DNA of 8,956 nucleotides. Origin: Helicobacteraceae bacterium (GTDB lineage Bacteria > Campylobacterota > Campylobacteria > Campylobacterales > Sulfurimonadaceae). Below are positions 1 to 6,809 of this stretch, one piece after another. The stretch is taken from positions 1,761-10,716 of the forward strand of contig JALWNV010000285.1 of NCBI GenBank assembly GCA_027083665.1, read 5' to 3'. The notes beneath the pieces were generated by a model. That model worked only from the letters and a program-made list of their open reading frames with translations, made no database searches and was not told the DNA's origin. Position numbers and translations under genes: made by a program. Every line of letters begins with the position of its first letter. The first letter of the stretch is position 1.

Positions 1-347
1 ATACCGCCGAACGAAACAACACACCGCCATGCACTCCCATCGGCTATCAGATCGTTTTCGTCCTGAAGGCGCCGGTCTGGGGCGAATTCGACGCCGCTTA
101 CGATACCCTCGGAAATCTGCTCGCGGTCAAACCCTACCGTTCCACTATCCGCGGCGGAGTTTTCTACGACAGCTTTTATGTCAATCTCCCGAAAACATGG
201 CTCGACAAGGCCGGTCGCGACAACACCGAACTGCTGCTCGTCAACCGTTCGCATGAACTGGGTGTCACCGTCCCTTCGGTCTATCCCGAAGCACTGCGGC
301 GTTATCTCGATCTCTATCTCTCCTTGCACGATCCCGAATGCAAATGA
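1..347 (+). CDS. Unrecognised protein, 3' end only (5' end outside window)
   Basis: An open frame with no stop runs from base 3 to a TGA at 345-347, giving 114 codons. Its start lies left of the window. The translation looks like real protein: it is aromatic and mixed alpha/beta, with stretches such as GYQIVFVLKAPVWGEFDAAY and a C-terminal leucine- and tyrosine-rich helix ending in HDPECK. I see no signal peptide, membrane segment or catalytic motif in this part, and I do not recognise the family. The stop overlaps an ATG at 344-346 that is in frame with the next gene, so the two may be translationally coupled. This fragment may therefore be the upstream partner of the protease pair. Its function is unknown. 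Confidence 0.7.
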   Translation, partial: TAERNNTPPCTPIGYQIVFVLKAPVWGEFDAAYDTLGNLLAVKPYRSTIRGGVFYDSFYVNLPKTWLDKAGRDNTELLLVNRSHELGVTVPSVYPEALRRYLDLYLSLHDPECK

Positions 348-366
348 AAGGCCGCAGCCGTTTCGC

Positions 367-372
367 TATAAT
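367..372 (+). promoter_or_regulatory. Perfect TATAAT just before the propeptide start
   Basis: TATAAT sits 7 bases upstream of the ATG at 380. If it is a -10 box, transcription would begin at about 379-380 and yield a leaderless or nearly leaderless mRNA. That would fit the lack of any Shine-Dalgarno sequence. No -35 box is evident. It lies inside the coding frame if translation instead begins at 338 or 344, in which case the match may be chance. Confidence 0.35.
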
Positions 373-379
373 ATCCGGT

Positions 380-772
380 ATGAAAATCCGCTATCTTCTC
401 ATTTTTTCCGCTCTGTCGTTCATCCCCCTCCAAAGTGCCGAGACAAAAGCGCACGATATCGGATACGGCCGGCCCGTCGTCCTTACACCCGCACCCCGTT
501 TCCAAAAAGACGGGTTGTCACACTATACCACGCCGACAGGGGAACCGGTTGTGTTCGGCACTGAAGTGATCGTCAAGCTCTCCGGCACCGCGACACCGGA
601 ACAGATCGCCTCGAAAGTCCATGCCGTCAAAACGGAAGCGCTTTCGCCTTCTCTCTGGCTGCTCTATTTCGATGCCGGATCCGATATCCTGAAAATTGTC
701 GAGGAGCTCCAAAAGACGGAAGGAGTGGTTTTCGCCCAACCCAATCTGCATTCGCAGCGGAGCGGACGATGA
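380..772 (+). CDS. Secreted stand-alone subtilase propeptide (inhibitor/chaperone-like)
   Basis: From the ATG at 380 the protein has 130 residues. Residues 1 to about 20-24 form a signal peptide (MKIRYLLIFSALSFIPLQSA), so export to the periplasm is likely. Residues 55-122 resemble the N-terminal prodomain of S8 subtilases. They begin PVVFGTEVIVKLSGTAT, where prodomains typically have an 'ElIVKFkpg' strand, and end GVVFAQPNL, matching the usual 'Ve.AePNy' exit strand. In most family members this domain is fused to the protease, folds it, inhibits it and is then cleaved off. Here it ends at a stop, and the protease follows as a separate gene with an ATGA overlap at 769-772. The start is uncertain. 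In-frame ATGs lie at 338 and 344, the latter in an ATGA overlap with the upstream stop; 380 gives the cleanest signal peptide. No Shine-Dalgarno sequence precedes any of them. The prodomain role is inferred from sequence resemblance and position. Confidence 0.75.
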   Translation: MKIRYLLIFSALSFIPLQSAETKAHDIGYGRPVVLTPAPRFQKDGLSHYTTPTGEPVVFGTEVIVKLSGTATPEQIASKVHAVKTEALSPSLWLLYFDAGSDILKIVEELQKTEGVVFAQPNLHSQRSGR

Positions 773-1863
773 AGCGCCTTTTCACTCTTGCCGTCCTGCC
801 GCTGCTGCTGCTTGGACTGGGCGGCTGCGGAAACAGCGGTTCAGAAGATGCGCCCGACGGCAATCACAGTGCCGAGGCAAACCCGCTGTACCGATATGCA
901 TGGCATCTGCACACCCCCGACACCGATTTCGCCGATCGTTACAATATCCTTCCCGACGCGCATGTTCATGCGGAAGAGGCCTGGCAAACGACCACGGGAC
1001 ACGGCGTGAGAGTAGCCGTGATCGACGACTATTTCGAACCTTCCCACCCTGATATCCGCCGAAACGTCGTGTTGACCTACAATGCCAAAACCGGCGGCAG
1101 TGACGTCACCGCGCCTCCGAACGGAAAACAGCACGGGCAGCTGTGCGCCGGGATCCTCGCCGCCGCCTCCAACGATACGGGACTTACCGGTATCGCGCCC
1201 GACGTCGAACTCATTCTGATCGGAAGTGCCTATCAATACAGCGACGCCGAAATCATCCGCGCTTTCGAATTCGCACGTACGCACGGCGCCGACATCGTCA
1301 GCTGCAGTTGGGGAAGCTATAAGGTATCCGCCGCGGTTGCCGATGAGATCAAACGGCTGCACGACGACGGCATCACGATCGTTTTTGCCGCCGGAAACCA
1401 ACAAAAGAACCTCGACGAAGCCGGTATCGACGACGAGTCCGAACTCCCCTGGGTCATCGGCGTCAGTGCCAGCAGCGAATACAATACCCGCGCGACCTAC
1501 GCCAATTTCGGCAGCGCCCTCGACCTGATGGCGCCCGGAGGGGAATACATCGGCATCCCCTCGACCGATCCGACGGGATCAAAAGGTCTGAGTCCGGACA
1601 ATCCCGTTTCCGGCGAACTGCTCGGGGACGATTACGCCTTTTTCAGAGGTACGTCCGCCAGCGCCCCGCTCGTCGCCGGGGCCTGCGCCCTGCTCAAAGC
1701 CGCCGACCCGGGGCTCTCTCCCGACCGTATCCGCGAAATCCTCATCGATACCGCGGACAAAATCGGCAGCGAACCGTACAACGGCCGGGGCTTCAGTGCC
1801 CAATACGCCTACGGGAAACTCAATGTCGCCAAAGCCGTCTCGCAGCTTATCAAGTCGCCCTGA
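769..1863 (+). CDS. Lipoprotein subtilisin-like serine protease (S8 family)
   Basis: This 364-residue protein is a secreted serine endopeptidase. Residues 1-19 are a lipoprotein signal peptide with the lipobox L17-G-G-C20, so the mature enzyme should be tethered to a membrane by lipidated C20. The peptidase S8 domain covers about residues 65-355. The catalytic triad is visible: D86 in VAVIDDYFEP, H122 in HGQLCAGIL (the HGTHVAG position) and S296 in FFRGTSASAPLVAGA. N210 in FAAGN is the oxyanion-hole asparagine. YAWHL (43-47) matches the short stretch that usually follows a prodomain, yet only about 20 linker residues separate it from C20, so there is no room for a fused propeptide. The gene just upstream encodes one. 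The start overlaps that gene's stop as ATGA, implying coupled translation. Three further cysteines (126, 179, 306) are present. The protease call is firm; substrate and exact membrane are unknown. Confidence 0.95.
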   Translation: MKRLFTLAVLPLLLLGLGGCGNSGSEDAPDGNHSAEANPLYRYAWHLHTPDTDFADRYNILPDAHVHAEEAWQTTTGHGVRVAVIDDYFEPSHPDIRRNVVLTYNAKTGGSDVTAPPNGKQHGQLCAGILAAASNDTGLTGIAPDVELILIGSAYQYSDAEIIRAFEFARTHGADIVSCSWGSYKVSAAVADEIKRLHDDGITIVFAAGNQQKNLDEAGIDDESELPWVIGVSASSEYNTRATYANFGSALDLMAPGGEYIGIPSTDPTGSKGLSPDNPVSGELLGDDYAFFRGTSASAPLVAGACALLKAADPGLSPDRIREILIDTADKIGSEPYNGRGFSAQYAYGKLNVAKAVSQLIKSP

Positions 1864-1867
1864 CAAA

Positions 1868-1896
1868 TTGCATTTTGCCGGTTTTTTCGTTACAAT
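1868..1896 (+). promoter_or_regulatory. Candidate promoter of the WGR-domain gene
   Basis: TTGCAT at 1868-1873 and TACAAT at 1891-1896 are separated by 17 bases. This would place transcription start near 1903 and give a leader of about 22 bases before the ATG at 1926. The -10 box is one mismatch from TATAAT; the -35 match is poor (only TTG). It lies directly after the protease stop, so it would give the small gene transcription of its own. Read-through from the protease unit is also possible, since I see no convincing terminator between them. Confidence 0.4.
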
Positions 1897-1925
1897 TCAC
1901 AAAACTGCACAGGAAACAGAGAATC

Positions 1926-2153
1926 ATGACACTCGTTCGTAAAAAGAACCGTACCGTCAGATACTACCAGGTGTCACTCTACCCGACGCTCTTCGACGAC
2001 TTTCTTCTTGTGCATCACTGCGGGACGCGCTGTTCGCGCCGCTCGAAAAAAAGCTACTTCAAAACAAAAAAAGAGGCCCTGATCAACTCGCTCAATATCA
2101 TTTCGGCCAAAAAAGAAGAAGGGTTCGAACTCCTGCGGAAACATTCCGCATAA
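1926..2153 (+). CDS. Small divergent WGR-domain protein
   Basis: This is a 75-residue, lysine- and arginine-rich protein consisting of little more than one WGR-like domain. The pattern is a YYQVSLYPTLFDDFLLVHHCG stretch split over residues 13-33, then a basic turn, then YFKTKKEALINSL and a closing KKEEGF. This follows the family layout: 'rfY.lqL.pdLFg.wsLvr.WGR', basic loop, 'f.s.eeAl..', 'K..kGY'. The name-giving W-G-R is not kept; C32-G33-T34 stands in its place. WGR domains occur in poly(ADP-ribose) polymerases, where they take part in DNA-dependent activation, and as short stand-alone bacterial proteins of unknown role, so nucleic-acid contact is only a guess. The start at 1926 is chosen over an in-frame ATG at 1875 because AGGA (1911-1914) and GAGA (1919-1922) precede it and the domain begins soon after. 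It is convergent with the antiporter gene, with a 49-base gap. Confidence 0.65.
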   Translation: MTLVRKKNRTVRYYQVSLYPTLFDDFLLVHHCGTRCSRRSKKSYFKTKKEALINSLNIISAKKEEGFELLRKHSA

Positions 2154-2202
2154 TCTATCGGCTGCGGTCAACTCGGCGCTCAAAACGTTTTCGTACCCGA
2201 TG

Positions 2203-3582
2203 TTACCCGTCTAAAAATCCTGCCGCCAGAAACATCATCAGCGCAACGGCTCCCGAGAGCAGCGCATAGGGCAGCTGCGTACGCACGTGATCGATATGGT
2301 CGCATCCCGCCGCCAGCGACGCGATGATCGTCGTATCGGAAATCGGCGAGCAGTGGTCACCGAAAACACCGCCGGAGATGACTGCGCCGATAAGCAGCGG
2401 CATATTCACGTCGACCGCGGCACCCGTCGCCGCGGCAATCGGAAGCATGACGCTGAAGGTCCCCCAGCTTGTTCCCGTCGCAAACGCCATGAGCGAAGCG
2501 ATGACAAAAACAGCGGCAGCCAGCCATACCCCCGTCATACCGCTTTCGAGAAAAGAAGCGAGGTAAGCTCCCGTCCCGATCATATCGATCACTTTTCCGA
2601 TGGCGAACGCCAGCAGCAAAATCGCCGCAATCGGCAGCAGGGCCAGTGCACCTTTGAAAGCGGCGTCAAAAAAGGTGTTCCACGCCATCGCTTTTTTGCC
2701 GCGATAAAAGGCCGCGGTCACGGCCAGCGTCAACAGCATCGTATAAAAGACACTGCTGCTGCCGCTGCCTTTGAGGATCTCTCCGCCGCCCGTCAGCCAC
2801 AGGAAAAAGAAAACCCCGGTAACCATCACCGCCAGCGGTACGAGCATCAACGATGCATCCGTAGGGCCGCGGCGGCTTACATAAACGGCATGTTCGGGAA
2901 GTGTCAGTCGCATCGGACCGATATCCCAATCGAACCAGATCACGGCGAATGTCACGACCAGCGCGATCCCGGCATAAAAATTGTATGCGACCGAATGAAG
3001 CAGCAAGTCGACGGCATCCCCGGAAAGATAACCGGCGTCAATCTGTGTCGCGACCAGACCGAGCAGCAACGCTCCCCAGCCGTTGAGCAGGATCAAAGAA
3101 CAGACCGGCGCCGAGGTCGAATCACAGACATAGGCCAGTTTTTCACGACTGAAACCGAAACGTCCCGACAATGGACGGCCGATCGCTCCGGCAATCAGCG
3201 AAGTGATGGAGGATTCGATAAAAATCACGATGCCGGTCGCATAAACCAGCAGCAGCGCACCGCGTTTCGAACGCACCAAACCGATACGGTGCTGCAGCAC
3301 ATCGACCAGACCGTCAATCCCGCCAGACCGGCGCATCAGTTCCATCACCGAGCCGACCAGAATGGCGAAACCGAGGGTTTTGAGGATCCACGGTGTCGAC
3401 AGCAGTCCGGCAAAAAGCGAAACGGCTTCTTTGGCCGTTTGCGGAATATCCCCCTGCGTATGAACGATCAGCCCCGCCGCGATGCCTGCCGACAGCGACC
3501 ATAGTACTCTCCGCGTCAACAGCGACAGAACGACTGCCGCCGCCGGCGGCAGCAGTGACAGGAGATCGGGCGTGTAACTCAC
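2203..3582 (-). CDS. nhaC: NhaC-family Na+/H+ antiporter
   Basis: This 459-residue inner-membrane protein has about 11-12 hydrophobic segments spread along its whole length. Family hallmarks are present: GGVFGDHCSPISDTTIIAS at 404-422, ATGTSWGTF at 368-376, DSTSAPVCSLILLNGWG at 154-170 and an acidic FIESSI near 121-126. Members exchange sodium for protons and help set internal pH and sodium load, but some relatives exchange organic acids, so the exact substrate is not certain. The length is normal for the family. The start is GTG at 3582, sharing GTGA with the TGA of the upstream acetyltransferase gene; this implies a two-gene operon with coupled translation. It ends 49 bases from the convergent WGR gene, and I see no strong hairpin terminator in that gap. 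Confidence 0.9.
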   Translation of the reverse strand: MSYTPDLLSLLPPAAAVVLSLLTRRVLWSLSAGIAAGLIVHTQGDIPQTAKEAVSLFAGLLSTPWILKTLGFAILVGSVMELMRRSGGIDGLVDVLQHRIGLVRSKRGALLLVYATGIVIFIESSITSLIAGAIGRPLSGRFGFSREKLAYVCDSTSAPVCSLILLNGWGALLLGLVATQIDAGYLSGDAVDLLLHSVAYNFYAGIALVVTFAVIWFDWDIGPMRLTLPEHAVYVSRRGPTDASLMLVPLAVMVTGVFFFLWLTGGGEILKGSGSSSVFYTMLLTLAVTAAFYRGKKAMAWNTFFDAAFKGALALLPIAAILLLAFAIGKVIDMIGTGAYLASFLESGMTGVWLAAAVFVIASLMAFATGTSWGTFSVMLPIAAATGAAVDVNMPLLIGAVISGGVFGDHCSPISDTTIIASLAAGCDHIDHVRTQLPYALLSGAVALMMFLAAGFLDG

Positions 3583-4202
3583 AGAGTCATCTGGAGGCGT
3601 TTGATCCCGATCCGGCCGAACTGTTCGGCATACAGTTCGCTGCGTTTTTCATCGATCACCTCGAATCCCAATTTTTCATACAGAAGTTCGGTATCGATCG
3701 AACCGATCTCCACCATCGTCTGCGCTTTTCGATAACCTTTGAGCCGCGCAGTCAGGAGGCTCTTTTTCAACAGTGCCTCGAAAACAGGCAGCGGTTCACA
3801 CCCCGGCGTTACCTGCATGAAATCAAGCATCCAAGTCTGCCGGTCGACGGCAGGCTCGACAAGCAGATAGGTCGCGATCCGCTCCTCATAGTCCGCCCCG
3901 ACCCCGATCTCGGCAAGCGCCCTGGAAAAGATCTCGTGCGTGGCGATCCGCGGCTCGTATCCGCACAGGGTCCCCGAAACGTTCACGCGCCCCGAAGCGA
4001 TGAGAAAATTCGTGTAATGGCAATAGCTTTTCGTCGGGGTCAACGTCAACTCCCCCAGCCGCTCGAGCAGGACATCCTCATCCCCGGATTCGAAGATCAC
4101 ATCGAAAATCCCCCGCTTTTTCCCTGCCCGCGAGCTGTCGAGCATCGCCCGCGCCAAGAGTGCCTTGTCTGCCTGTGTTGCTTTTCTGACTGTAATTTCC
4201 AT
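3579..4202 (-). CDS. GNAT-family N-acetyltransferase
   Basis: The protein has 207 residues when started at the ATG at 4202, which is preceded by a GGAAAGGG ribosome-binding stretch. It begins EITVRKATQADKALLARAML, a typical first strand and helix of a GNAT fold, and ends with LYEKLGFEVIDEKR (174-187), the usual last strand-helix 'lYeklGF' signature. The middle part (WMLDFMQVTPGCEPLPVFEA, 124-143) holds the strand-4 and acyl-CoA loop region, but the standard Q/RxxGxG/A loop is not clear. Such enzymes move an acyl group from acyl-CoA to an amine; the substrate here is unknown. It is the first gene of an operon with the NhaC antiporter (GTGA overlap). The frame stays open upstream to 4520, but that extension is antisense to the transpeptidase gene and is not coding. 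Confidence 0.85.
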   Translation of the reverse strand: MEITVRKATQADKALLARAMLDSSRAGKKRGIFDVIFESGDEDVLLERLGELTLTPTKSYCHYTNFLIASGRVNVSGTLCGYEPRIATHEIFSRALAEIGVGADYEERIATYLLVEPAVDRQTWMLDFMQVTPGCEPLPVFEALLKKSLLTARLKGYRKAQTMVEIGSIDTELLYEKLGFEVIDEKRSELYAEQFGRIGIKRLQMTL

Positions 4203-4262
4203 GACCCTTTCCCGACGATATGATATGATATTGCCATTCGATATGAAGTAAGTGTACCACAG
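4203..4262. promoter_or_regulatory. Divergent promoter region with three tandem GATAT units
   Basis: Sixty bases separate two divergent starts, so both promoters must sit here or inside the genes. GATAT is repeated three times in tandem at 4217-4231, and another GATAT occurs at 4240-4244. On the plus strand this provides TATGAT at 4219-4224 and 4224-4229, good -10 boxes for the transpeptidase gene with a leader of about 27 bases from the second. On the minus strand the same bases read TATCAT, candidate -10 boxes for the acetyltransferase-antiporter operon. No -35 box stands out on either strand. Confidence 0.45.
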
Positions 4263-4967
4263 ATGAAACAAATTGCAAACATTCTTTTCACCCTTTCGGC
4301 ACTCTTTTGCCTTGATGTATTCGCCGCACACGGACAGATCCTTCTTGTCGTCGCCGACGATATGAACCGCAGCGATGCACGCCTGCAGCGGTTTGAACGC
4401 CAAGGCGACCGTTGGAGAACAATCGGAAAACCCGTTGCCGTCAACATCGGACGCAACGGCCTGGGATGGGGAATCGGAGCGGTTGCGCTCCCCCGAAGCG
4501 CGGGGGATCCGGTCAAACACGAAGGCGACGGAAGGGCTCCGGCCGGAGTTTTCACACTCGGACCCGTCTTCGGATACGCCGCATCCGAACGAACCGCCAT
4601 GCCTTATCTGCAGGCGACCGGCGATCTGATCTGCATCGACGACAGCCGCGCCGACGCCTACAACCGGATCGTCCCGGTCACCTCACGCCGGGACATCCGC
4701 AGTTTCGAGTGGATGCGCCGCAGCGACGGCCTCTACCGCATCGGTATCGTTGTCAATCACAACGAAGCGGCACAAAAAGGGATGGGTTCGTGTATCTTCA
4801 TACACATCCGGCGCGCCCCGGGATCGGGAACGGCCGGGTGCACCTCGATGGCGGAAAAAGAGCTCGACGCCATCATCCGGTGGCTCGATCCTGCCAAGCG
4901 GCCCGTCCTGGTCCAGATCCCGAAAAAAAGCCTTCCGTATATCCGCGAAAAATTCCGGTTGCCGTAA
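4263..4967 (+). CDS. Secreted L,D-transpeptidase (YkuD) family protein
   Basis: This 234-residue protein has a signal peptide (about residues 1-21, MKQIANILFTLSALFCLDVFA), so it acts outside the cytoplasm. The catalytic region resembles the YkuD-like COG3786 group. It shows NIGRNGLGWG (61-70), KHEGDGRAPAGVFTLGPVFG (85-104) and the nucleophile segment IFIHIRRAPGSGTAGCTSM (178-196), with H181 and C193 as the likely catalytic pair. Enzymes of the wider family form 3-3 cross-links in peptidoglycan or attach groups to it; the activity of this branch is less well known, so carboxypeptidase-like or other wall activity is possible. The TAGC form rather than SHGC is normal for this branch. No clear Shine-Dalgarno sequence precedes the ATG. 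It is a single-gene unit, divergent from the acetyltransferase and convergent with the GGDEF-EAL gene. Confidence 0.88.
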   Translation: MKQIANILFTLSALFCLDVFAAHGQILLVVADDMNRSDARLQRFERQGDRWRTIGKPVAVNIGRNGLGWGIGAVALPRSAGDPVKHEGDGRAPAGVFTLGPVFGYAASERTAMPYLQATGDLICIDDSRADAYNRIVPVTSRRDIRSFEWMRRSDGLYRIGIVVNHNEAAQKGMGSCIFIHIRRAPGSGTAGCTSMAEKELDAIIRWLDPAKRPVLVQIPKKSLPYIREKFRLP

Positions 4968-5007
4968 TCGGATATCGATGCGGCGACAGCGTACCGAAGC
5001 ACGGCGC

Positions 5008-5023
5008 GCGACGCCGGCGTCGC
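5008..5023. repeat. Perfect 16-base palindrome in a convergent gap
   Basis: GCGACGCCGGCGTCGC is its own reverse complement. It lies in the 132-base gap between the convergent transpeptidase and GGDEF-EAL genes. As RNA it could fold into a 6-base-pair GC stem with a CCGG loop on either strand. No U-rich run follows on either side, so it is not a standard intrinsic terminator; it could be a weak bidirectional stop or a protein-binding dyad. I see no gene in this gap. Confidence 0.5.
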
Positions 5024-5099
5024 TCCGGTTCATCTTCCGCTGAAAATCCGAACAGGATCTGCCGCGAAACGTTTTTCTCCCGCATGAGCCCGACAGCTT

Positions 5100-6809
5100 T
5101 CATGAACCGAACGAAGTGTCGCGTACCGCCAGCAGCTCTTCCAGCGGTACCGGTTTGCCGATATAGTACCCCTGGGCATAATCGACACCGATGTCGCGCA
5201 AAGTCTTGACCACCCCTTCATTTTCGACGAACTCGCAGACGGTTTCGATACCCATGACGTGCCCGATCTGATTGATCGCGTCAACCATTGCGCGGTTGAT
5301 ATCGTTGACGTCGATATCGACGACGAAGGAGCCGTCGATCTTGAGATAGTCAACCGGGAGGTTCTGAAGGTATGAAAACGAGGAGAGGCCGCAGCCGAAG
5401 TCATCGAGGGCGAACCGGCATCCGAGCGCCCGGAAACGCTCGATAAACGCGCGGGCATTGTTGAGATTTGAAATCGCGGCGGTTTCGGTCACTTCGAACG
5501 TAATCGCCTCGTACGGCACCCCGTACCGCAGAAAACTTTCGGAGATGAACGTTGCCATCGACTCGTCGTTGAGCGATACGCCCGAAAGATTGACGTTGAA
5601 ACGCAGCGGGATATCGGTCGCCTTCTGAAGGGTGCCGAACCGCGACATCAGATGTTCGATCACCCAGCGGTCGACATCGAGCATCTTGCCGTACCGCTCC
5701 GCCGCCGGGATAAAAGCCATCGGCATCACGATGTGCCCGTCTTCGGTTCGCATCCGGATCAGCAGTTCGTAATGCCGGATCGAACTCGTATCGACCAGAT
5801 CCGCGATCGGCTGGGCATACAGCACGAATCGGCCCGCTTCGAGGGCGGACTCCACCCGTCCGACCCACTGCATCTGTTCGTGACGCAGCTTGACAACATG
5901 GTCGTCGTCGTTGGCGACGTAGATCTGATTTCGGCCGCCGTCTTTCGCCGCATAACAAGCCGTATCCGCCCGGGAAAGGATCGTCGTCATCGAACAGCAG
6001 TCGTGGCGGATCGCGACCATCCCGATACTCGCACCGACTCCGAACGTCTTGCCCTCCCAGAAAAAACGAAACTCTCCGATATTGCGCAAAAGGCGTTCGG
6101 CCATCGTTCGCGCCCGGTCGATATCGACATTGTCATAGATAATACCGAACTCATCGCCGCCGAGCCGTGCGACGATATCTCCGGACCGGACACTGCGTTT
6201 GAGCACCAGCGACAGCTGCCGGAGCAGCTCGTCCCCGGCAACATGGCCGCAGGTATCGTTGACGACCTTGAACTGGTCGAGGTCGAGATAGCACAATACA
6301 TGTTCGCGGTTCTCTTCGCGTGCACTGTGCATCACCCGTCCGAGATAGCGTTCGAACGCATGTCGGTTCATCAGACCCGTCAACGTATCCTGGGTTGCCA
6401 TTTTCTGCAGCTGCGCCGTACGTTTGCTCACTTCCGATTCCAGCGTCTGATTATAGACCCCGAGCTTCTCGCTGAGCAGGCGGTTTTTCTCGCTGGTATT
6501 GGCCAGCTCGTCGGTACTGAGTGTGATACGGTAGCCCAGAACGAACAGCAGGCCGACCAGTGCGATGATATTGAGACGGATCAGCAGCGGATCATGAATG
6601 AACAAAAACAGCGAAGCCAGAAAACTGATGGCGAAAATCAACCCCGTCGACTGCATTCCCATGCACGACGTCGCTTTGAGATCGCAATGATCGCAGCGGG
6701 CATAGGGACGGAATCCGTTGCGTGCCAGAATACAGTGATGATTGATCCGCTCTTCAGAGGATGCTTTCTTATTGCAGTTCCGGCAGGGATAGGCGTCGTC
6801 AACAAACAC
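5100..6809 (-). CDS. Membrane GGDEF-EAL protein with cysteine-rich N-terminus
   Basis: This 569-residue protein can make and break cyclic di-GMP. The N-terminus (1-52) is rich in metal-ligand residues: C9xxC12, H24-H25-C26, C39xxC42 and C49. Two membrane helices follow (about 54-72 and 77-93), then a helical linker (about 100-137). The GGDEF domain (138-300) keeps the active site G217-GDEF-221 and the inhibitory I-site R208-SGD-211 five residues before it. The EAL domain (315-565) keeps the expected ligands: E348 in ELLIR, N405, E439, D469-D470, K490, E526 and Q546. Neither domain looks degenerate. With two helices, the cysteine-rich end and the catalytic part should both face the cytoplasm, so the former may sense metal or redox state. 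The start is GTG at 6809, overlapping the upstream gene by 11 bases, without a clear Shine-Dalgarno sequence. ATG codons at residues 50 and 52 are alternatives that would lose the cysteines. Confidence 0.93.
   Translation of the reverse strand: MFVDDAYPCRNCNKKASSEERINHHCILARNGFRPYARCDHCDLKATSCMGMQSTGLIFAISFLASLFLFIHDPLLIRLNIIALVGLLFVLGYRITLSTDELANTSEKNRLLSEKLGVYNQTLESEVSKRTAQLQKMATQDTLTGLMNRHAFERYLGRVMHSAREENREHVLCYLDLDQFKVVNDTCGHVAGDELLRQLSLVLKRSVRSGDIVARLGGDEFGIIYDNVDIDRARTMAERLLRNIGEFRFFWEGKTFGVGASIGMVAIRHDCCSMTTILSRADTACYAAKDGGRNQIYVANDDDHVVKLRHEQMQWVGRVESALEAGRFVLYAQPIADLVDTSSIRHYELLIRMRTEDGHIVMPMAFIPAAERYGKMLDVDRWVIEHLMSRFGTLQKATDIPLRFNVNLSGVSLNDESMATFISESFLRYGVPYEAITFEVTETAAISNLNNARAFIERFRALGCRFALDDFGCGLSSFSYLQNLPVDYLKIDGSFVVDIDVNDINRAMVDAINQIGHVMGIETVCEFVENEGVVKTLRDIGVDYAQGYYIGKPVPLEELLAVRDTSFGS

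Noticed and set aside
760..800. Frameshift splitting a single subtilase precursor into two genes
   Set aside because: The second gene begins with a complete lipoprotein signal peptide and lipobox, and the first has its own signal peptide, so these are two export-ready proteins rather than a broken one.
841..1404. Minus-strand frame of 187 codons opposite the protease
   Set aside because: It is antisense to the catalytic Asp and His regions of the subtilase and has no domain of its own.
2287..3504. Long plus-strand open frame (405 codons) opposite the antiporter gene
   Set aside because: Its translation is Arg/Gln/His-rich low-complexity sequence, and it lies antisense to a gene with clear family motifs; it is a frame shadow of GC-rich coding DNA.
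3393..4223. Plus-strand frame of 276 codons across the GNAT/antiporter junction
   Set aside because: It spans two real minus-strand genes, has proline- and arginine-rich random composition and shows no motif.
4203..4520. N-terminal extension of the acetyltransferase frame by 106 residues
   Set aside because: The GNAT fold begins at the ATG at 4202 with a ribosome-binding site before it; the extension is antisense to the signal peptide and N-terminus of the transpeptidase protein.
5750..5775. EAL signature reads ELL, suggesting a dead phosphodiesterase domain
   Set aside because: The catalytic glutamate of ExLxR is present and all other metal- and substrate-binding residues are kept; variation at the middle position is common in the family.
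6799..6809. DUF4395 and GGDEF-EAL as one protein separated by a frameshift
   Set aside because: Each has a self-contained architecture, and the 11-base overlap is ordinary for co-transcribed genes. A sequencing error cannot be fully excluded.
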